8,574 nt of DNA from contig CAMGZN010000042.1 of assembly GCA_946183335.1 (NCBI GenBank), forward strand, positions 1 to 8,574. Direction: 5' to 3'. Below are positions 6,029 to 8,574 of the stretch, piece by piece. The notes under the pieces are model-generated. The model was not told where the DNA came from, ran no database searches, and saw only the letters and a program-made list of their open reading frames with translations. This stretch comes from an uncultured Caryophanales bacterium (GTDB taxonomy: Bacteria > Bacillota_I > Bacilli_A > RFN20 > CAG-826). Each line of letters begins with the position of its first letter. Position 1 is the first letter of the stretch. A program made the translations under genes and the position numbers.

Positions 6029-6673
6029 ATGATCCGAAAAGACATAAAATCCTTCGCAAAATCCATACCAAATAACGTTAAACTCGTTGTTGCCAGTAAA
6101 TACTACGATGTCAATGATATTTCTGTTTTAATGCAAAGCGGGATTAAAGACTTTGGTGAAAACAGAGTAGATTCATTTTTGCCAAAATATGACTATTTCA
6201 AAGGTAGCGATATTCGTTGGCATTTTATTGGGCATTTGCAGAGAAACAAAGCTAAAAAAGTTCTCAATAAAATCGATTTTCTTCATTCACTAGACTCTCT
6301 TGAACTGGCAAAAATGATTAATGAAATCCGCGAAAAGGAATTACCAACATTAATCGAAGTTTCAGTAAATGAAGAAGAAAACAAAAATGGTGTAAAAATC
6401 GCTGATTTAGAAGAGTTTGTCGAAGAAGTGCTTAAATATCCAAAAATTAAGTTAATTGGCCTCATGATGATGGCTATTGATGGATCATCAGAAGAAAGTC
6501 TCCACCACCAATTTGCTGAACTTAGAAATGTTAGAGACAAACTCGAAAAGAAGTTCAGTATTAAACTCCCTGAACTATCAATGGGGATGTCACACGATTA
6601 TAAGATTGCCATTGAAGAAGGTGCGACAATGATCCGCCTCGGACATATCGTTTCAGAAGAATATAAAAATTAA
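6029..6673 (+). CDS. yggS: YggS/PLPBP-family pyridoxal phosphate homeostasis protein
   Basis: This 214-residue cytoplasmic protein belongs to the PLP-binding PLPBP family (YggS in E. coli, YlmE in Bacillus), which buffers and delivers vitamin B6 cofactor and has no known catalytic activity. It has the fold-III barrel motifs: VVASKYY (20-26) with Lys24 as the Schiff-base lysine, FGENRVDSF (42-50), WHFIGHLQRNKAKKV (64-78), HSLDS (86-90), IEVSVNEEENKNGV (109-122), GLMMMA (144-149) and LSMGMSHDYKIAIEEGATMIRLG (183-205). It is slightly short because the N-terminal helix before the lysine strand is reduced. The end reads RLGHIVSEE where the family usually has RIGT or RVGR, then a Phe-Gly pair, so one phosphate-contact position carries His206. 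There is no Shine-Dalgarno, and the -10 box lies 6 bases before ATG 6029. It is the only plus-strand gene in the window, and its stop codon overlaps the terminator stem. In many Firmicutes this gene sits with cell-division genes; here it stands alone. Confidence 0.94.
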   Translation: MIRKDIKSFAKSIPNNVKLVVASKYYDVNDISVLMQSGIKDFGENRVDSFLPKYDYFKGSDIRWHFIGHLQRNKAKKVLNKIDFLHSLDSLELAKMINEIREKELPTLIEVSVNEEENKNGVKIADLEEFVEEVLKYPKIKLIGLMMMAIDGSSEESLHHQFAELRNVRDKLEKKFSIKLPELSMGMSHDYKIAIEEGATMIRLGHIVSEEYKN

Positions 6674-6699
6674 AAAGTGCATCAAGTCGATGCACTTTT
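6673..6699. terminator. Bidirectional terminator shared by yggS and the 6718-8574 operon
   Basis: A perfect 11-bp stem pairs AAAAGTGCATC (6673-6683) with GATGCACTTTT (6689-6699) around a 5-base loop. Because the arms end in A4/T4, both strands have a U-rich 3' side. yggS ends at 6673 from the left, and the membrane-protein gene ends at 6718 from the right, so it serves converging transcripts. Confidence 0.9.
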
Positions 6700-6717
6700 A
6701 AATTTAATTAAGAAATA

Positions 6718-7290
6718 TTATTTCTTTTCTTCTTCAAGTTTTGGCATGAAGTAGTGTGATTTGAGAATCGGGAATAACATGCATGCATTAGCACAAGCGG
6801 AAACCGCAAAGAGAGCGCAGAGCGCATACCAAGCACCTGGAATAAGTGATTCATCAATCACAACTGCAAGAATGCAGAAGACCGCAGCAACAACTTCAAG
6901 AACAGCGTTAGCAACGCAGAGAACTGGAATAGTTCTGCTTGGGCTTAATTTTGTCTTTGGGAAAGCAAATTCTTTGCTTTGATAAGCGATAACGACACTA
7001 AGCACAGCAACAGCTGCTAAGACAAAGAAGAAGATCATACCAATGATTTCTCTCTTCGCTCCTTTAAGACCAAAAGCGCAAATTCTTGAACCATTAACTG
7101 GGTCAACACCACAGCTATATTGGAAAACAATGAATGCGCCAATTGCAACTAAGAAAGCAAAGGCAGATAAACAAATCATAATACGAGAAAGAAGTTTAAA
7201 GTTGGATAATAATCCAGCAAGTTCTCTTACACGTTGTTTAAAGCTAACTTTCTCTTTTCGTTCTTGAGCTTCAGCATTGTTTTTTCTCAT
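6718..7290 (-). CDS. Four-helix membrane protein of unknown function
   Basis: This 190-residue protein has a highly charged N-terminus (1-32, rich in Lys, Arg and Glu) and four predicted membrane helices at about 33-57, 81-103, 119-145 and 148-173. The short charged tail ends in KLEEEKK. Both termini are predicted to be cytoplasmic. The loop between helices 1 and 2 is predicted outside and holds Cys60 and Cys71 (SCGVDPVNGSRIC), which could form a disulfide; Ala, Val and Cys are frequent in the helices. I recognise no family, catalytic motif or transporter signature. AGGAGG lies 8 bases before ATG 7290 and 4 bases after the stop codon of the upstream gene. The two genes are 18 bases apart on the same strand, so they are almost certainly co-transcribed and may act as partners in the membrane. 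Confidence 0.87.
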   Translation of the reverse strand: MRKNNAEAQERKEKVSFKQRVRELAGLLSNFKLLSRIMICLSAFAFLVAIGAFIVFQYSCGVDPVNGSRICAFGLKGAKREIIGMIFFFVLAAVAVLSVVIAYQSKEFAFPKTKLSPSRTIPVLCVANAVLEVVAAVFCILAVVIDESLIPGAWYALCALFAVSACANACMLFPILKSHYFMPKLEEEKK

Positions 7291-7308
7291 GGAATAATCC
7301 TCCTAGAA

Positions 7309-8574
7309 TTAAGCTTCTTTAACGGCTTTGGCAGCACGTTTTTCAACCTTATAATCAACTTTTACTTTATGGGCAATAATTGCATACGCAATTGAGAAGA
7401 AGAATAAGACTGTATTACAAATCCAACAAACAGAGAGATTTGAATAAAGTGAGAATGAGAGTTTTGCAAGTGCATCAGGAAGAGTCACTGGCAAGACATT
7501 TAGGATTGGCTTAATAAAGAGTAATGCGCCGAAGACAACTTCGATAAGTCCGAATAAGACAATTGCGAACCACCAGAAGAATCCCATGTAAACGTATGGT
7601 TTCTTCCTAGAGAAGATCTTTAAGGCAGCAAAGATAGCTAAAATAGCCCACATACCCATAAAGACATATTGAACAATCACACCGTATTTAGAAACCATTC
7701 CAAGAATGTCTCCAATAGTGTTTTTAGTGGATTCGTCTTTAAAGACGTTATCATTAATAAGTTTCCATGCTGCTTCAGAAACAACCTCAGAAAGAGTTTT
7801 CTTATTTTCTTCAGTTTTAGCTTCTTCTTCAGCACTGGAATCGGCATAGTGAGCTAAAATAAGTGAATGAGATTCTTCGCTAGAAGAACTGGATGAACTG
7901 GATGAATTTGTTGTTTGATTCATCATTTGTTCGATAATCATCGCTAAAGCTTCATCAACGGAGAGAATTGTAGTCTCGCCTGTTTCCGGATCAGTTTCAG
8001 CAAGATTGTTATCAACAAGCATGTTTTCTAATTGACTTGTAATTTCTTCTTTCATGCCTTGGAGTTCTTCATCGGACTTGTACTCTGAACCACCAACACC
8101 ATATTCAGCATATTCTGGATTATCAGCGGCAGCTTGAGCAAAGACATCCATTGTGTTCTCTAAAACACTAATAATGGCATCAGCAACACCATCAACTGTA
8201 GCTTTCGTTTCTCCACCATTACCGGTAAGAGCGTTATAAATTGTTTCTGTTTGATCATCTAAAAACTTATCGGTAATTCCGATATCATCTAAAAAGTTTT
8301 CGTTTTCTTTATCATCACCACTAACAAGATTTTCTCTAATTTGTTCTTTAAGAGTTTTCTTAGCCATCTTCTTAGCCATGGTTTTTGCTAGTTCATTAAT
8401 GACACCATTAATTTCCTTGTTATCAATGACTTGTTGAATGACTGGTTTAAAGACTTCGTCATAAAGAGCCTGAACGCGCTCATCATTAGAGGCGTCACGC
8501 ATCTTTTTCATTCCTTTTGTTTCGAGTTTTAAACTTAAACTAAATTTGATTCCATCACCATTAGTTTCCTTAAC
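7309..8574 (-). CDS. Large membrane protein with acidic Ser-linked ectodomain, N-terminus cut by window edge
   Basis: The frame stays open to base 8574: 421 residues are visible, and 21 codons precede the first Met at 8511. That Met has AAAGGA directly touching it, too close for a ribosome binding site, so the true start is probably outside. Residues 1-280 are soluble, rich in Asp/Glu and largely helical, with an Ala/Lys-rich helix (LAKTMAKKMAKKTLKEQI, about 62-79) and the acidic stretch SGDDKENENFLDD. A run of nine serines (224-232) leads into a Ser/Glu-rich linker. Three membrane helices follow at about 297-320, 329-356 and 378-402, with the basic segment SRKKPY after the first and a Lys/Arg-rich tail (HKVKVDYKVEKRAAKAVKEA). 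The positive-inside rule places the tail in the cytoplasm and the long N-terminal part outside; a signal peptide or helix beyond the edge would fit. I recognise no family. It is the upstream gene of an operon with the four-helix protein at 6718-7290. Confidence 0.85.
   Translation of the reverse strand, partial: VKETNGDGIKFSLSLKLETKGMKKMRDASNDERVQALYDEVFKPVIQQVIDNKEINGVINELAKTMAKKMAKKTLKEQIRENLVSGDDKENENFLDDIGITDKFLDDQTETIYNALTGNGGETKATVDGVADAIISVLENTMDVFAQAAADNPEYAEYGVGGSEYKSDEELQGMKEEITSQLENMLVDNNLAETDPETGETTILSVDEALAMIIEQMMNQTTNSSSSSSSSSEESHSLILAHYADSSAEEEAKTEENKKTLSEVVSEAAWKLINDNVFKDESTKNTIGDILGMVSKYGVIVQYVFMGMWAILAIFAALKIFSRKKPYVYMGFFWWFAIVLFGLIEVVFGALLFIKPILNVLPVTLPDALAKLSFSLYSNLSVCWICNTVLFFFSIAYAIIAHKVKVDYKVEKRAAKAVKEA

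Noticed and set aside
6283..6540. 85-codon minus-strand open frame inside yggS
   Set aside because: Ser-rich antisense shadow of a conserved coding region, with no start signals.
7888..7905. Two tandem 9-bp copies considered as a phase-variation repeat
   Set aside because: A change of whole 9-bp units keeps the frame, and only two copies exist; it simply encodes part of the Ser linker.

Overview
The window comes from a low-GC Gram-positive-type bacterium, most likely a member of the Bacilli/Erysipelotrichia or a walled relative of the Mollicutes. Three things point this way: AT-rich intergenic DNA, strong AGGAGG-type Shine-Dalgarno sites, and sigma-A-like promoters with 17-bp spacers. Every complete gene ends in TAA and tryptophan is read from TGG, so the genetic code is the standard bacterial one and not the Mycoplasma UGA=Trp code. 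This placement is inferred from composition and gene content, not from a marker gene. There are seven genes plus one cut at each edge counted among them: six run on the minus strand and one (the YggS-type gene) on the plus strand. No RNA gene, insertion sequence, CRISPR array or tRNA was seen, and no gene-free stretch exceeds 190 bp.

Layout by position. 1-845 (-) is the start of a helical-repeat-like protein of unknown function, cut by the left edge. 903-3098 (-) is a membrane pyrophosphatase (hppA) whose motifs predict a K+-stimulated, Na+-pumping enzyme; it has its own promoter and terminator. 3211-4080 and 4110-5237 (-) form a two-gene operon: a YghO-like GNAT-fold protein followed by a DegV/FakB-type fatty-acid-binding protein. 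A clear promoter, a 5'-leader inverted repeat and a terminator surround the operon. 5392-5838 (-) is a small two-helix membrane protein with a C-terminal SHOCT domain, transcribed alone. 6029-6673 (+) is a YggS/PLPBP-type PLP homeostasis protein that appears to be leaderless. 6718-7290 and 7309-8574 (-) are two co-transcribed membrane proteins of unknown function; the upstream one has a large acidic, serine-linked probable ectodomain and is cut by the right edge.

Functionally this looks mostly like core chromosome: energy recovery from pyrophosphate, fatty-acid handling and vitamin B6 homeostasis, mixed with lineage-specific membrane proteins. The points most worth following are the GNAT-DegV pairing with its leader inverted repeat, the unrecognised surface-type membrane pair at 6718-8574, and the very compact transcription signals, where a terminator abuts the next promoter or overlaps the next start codon. 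No clearly new multi-gene system can be shown from this sequence alone.
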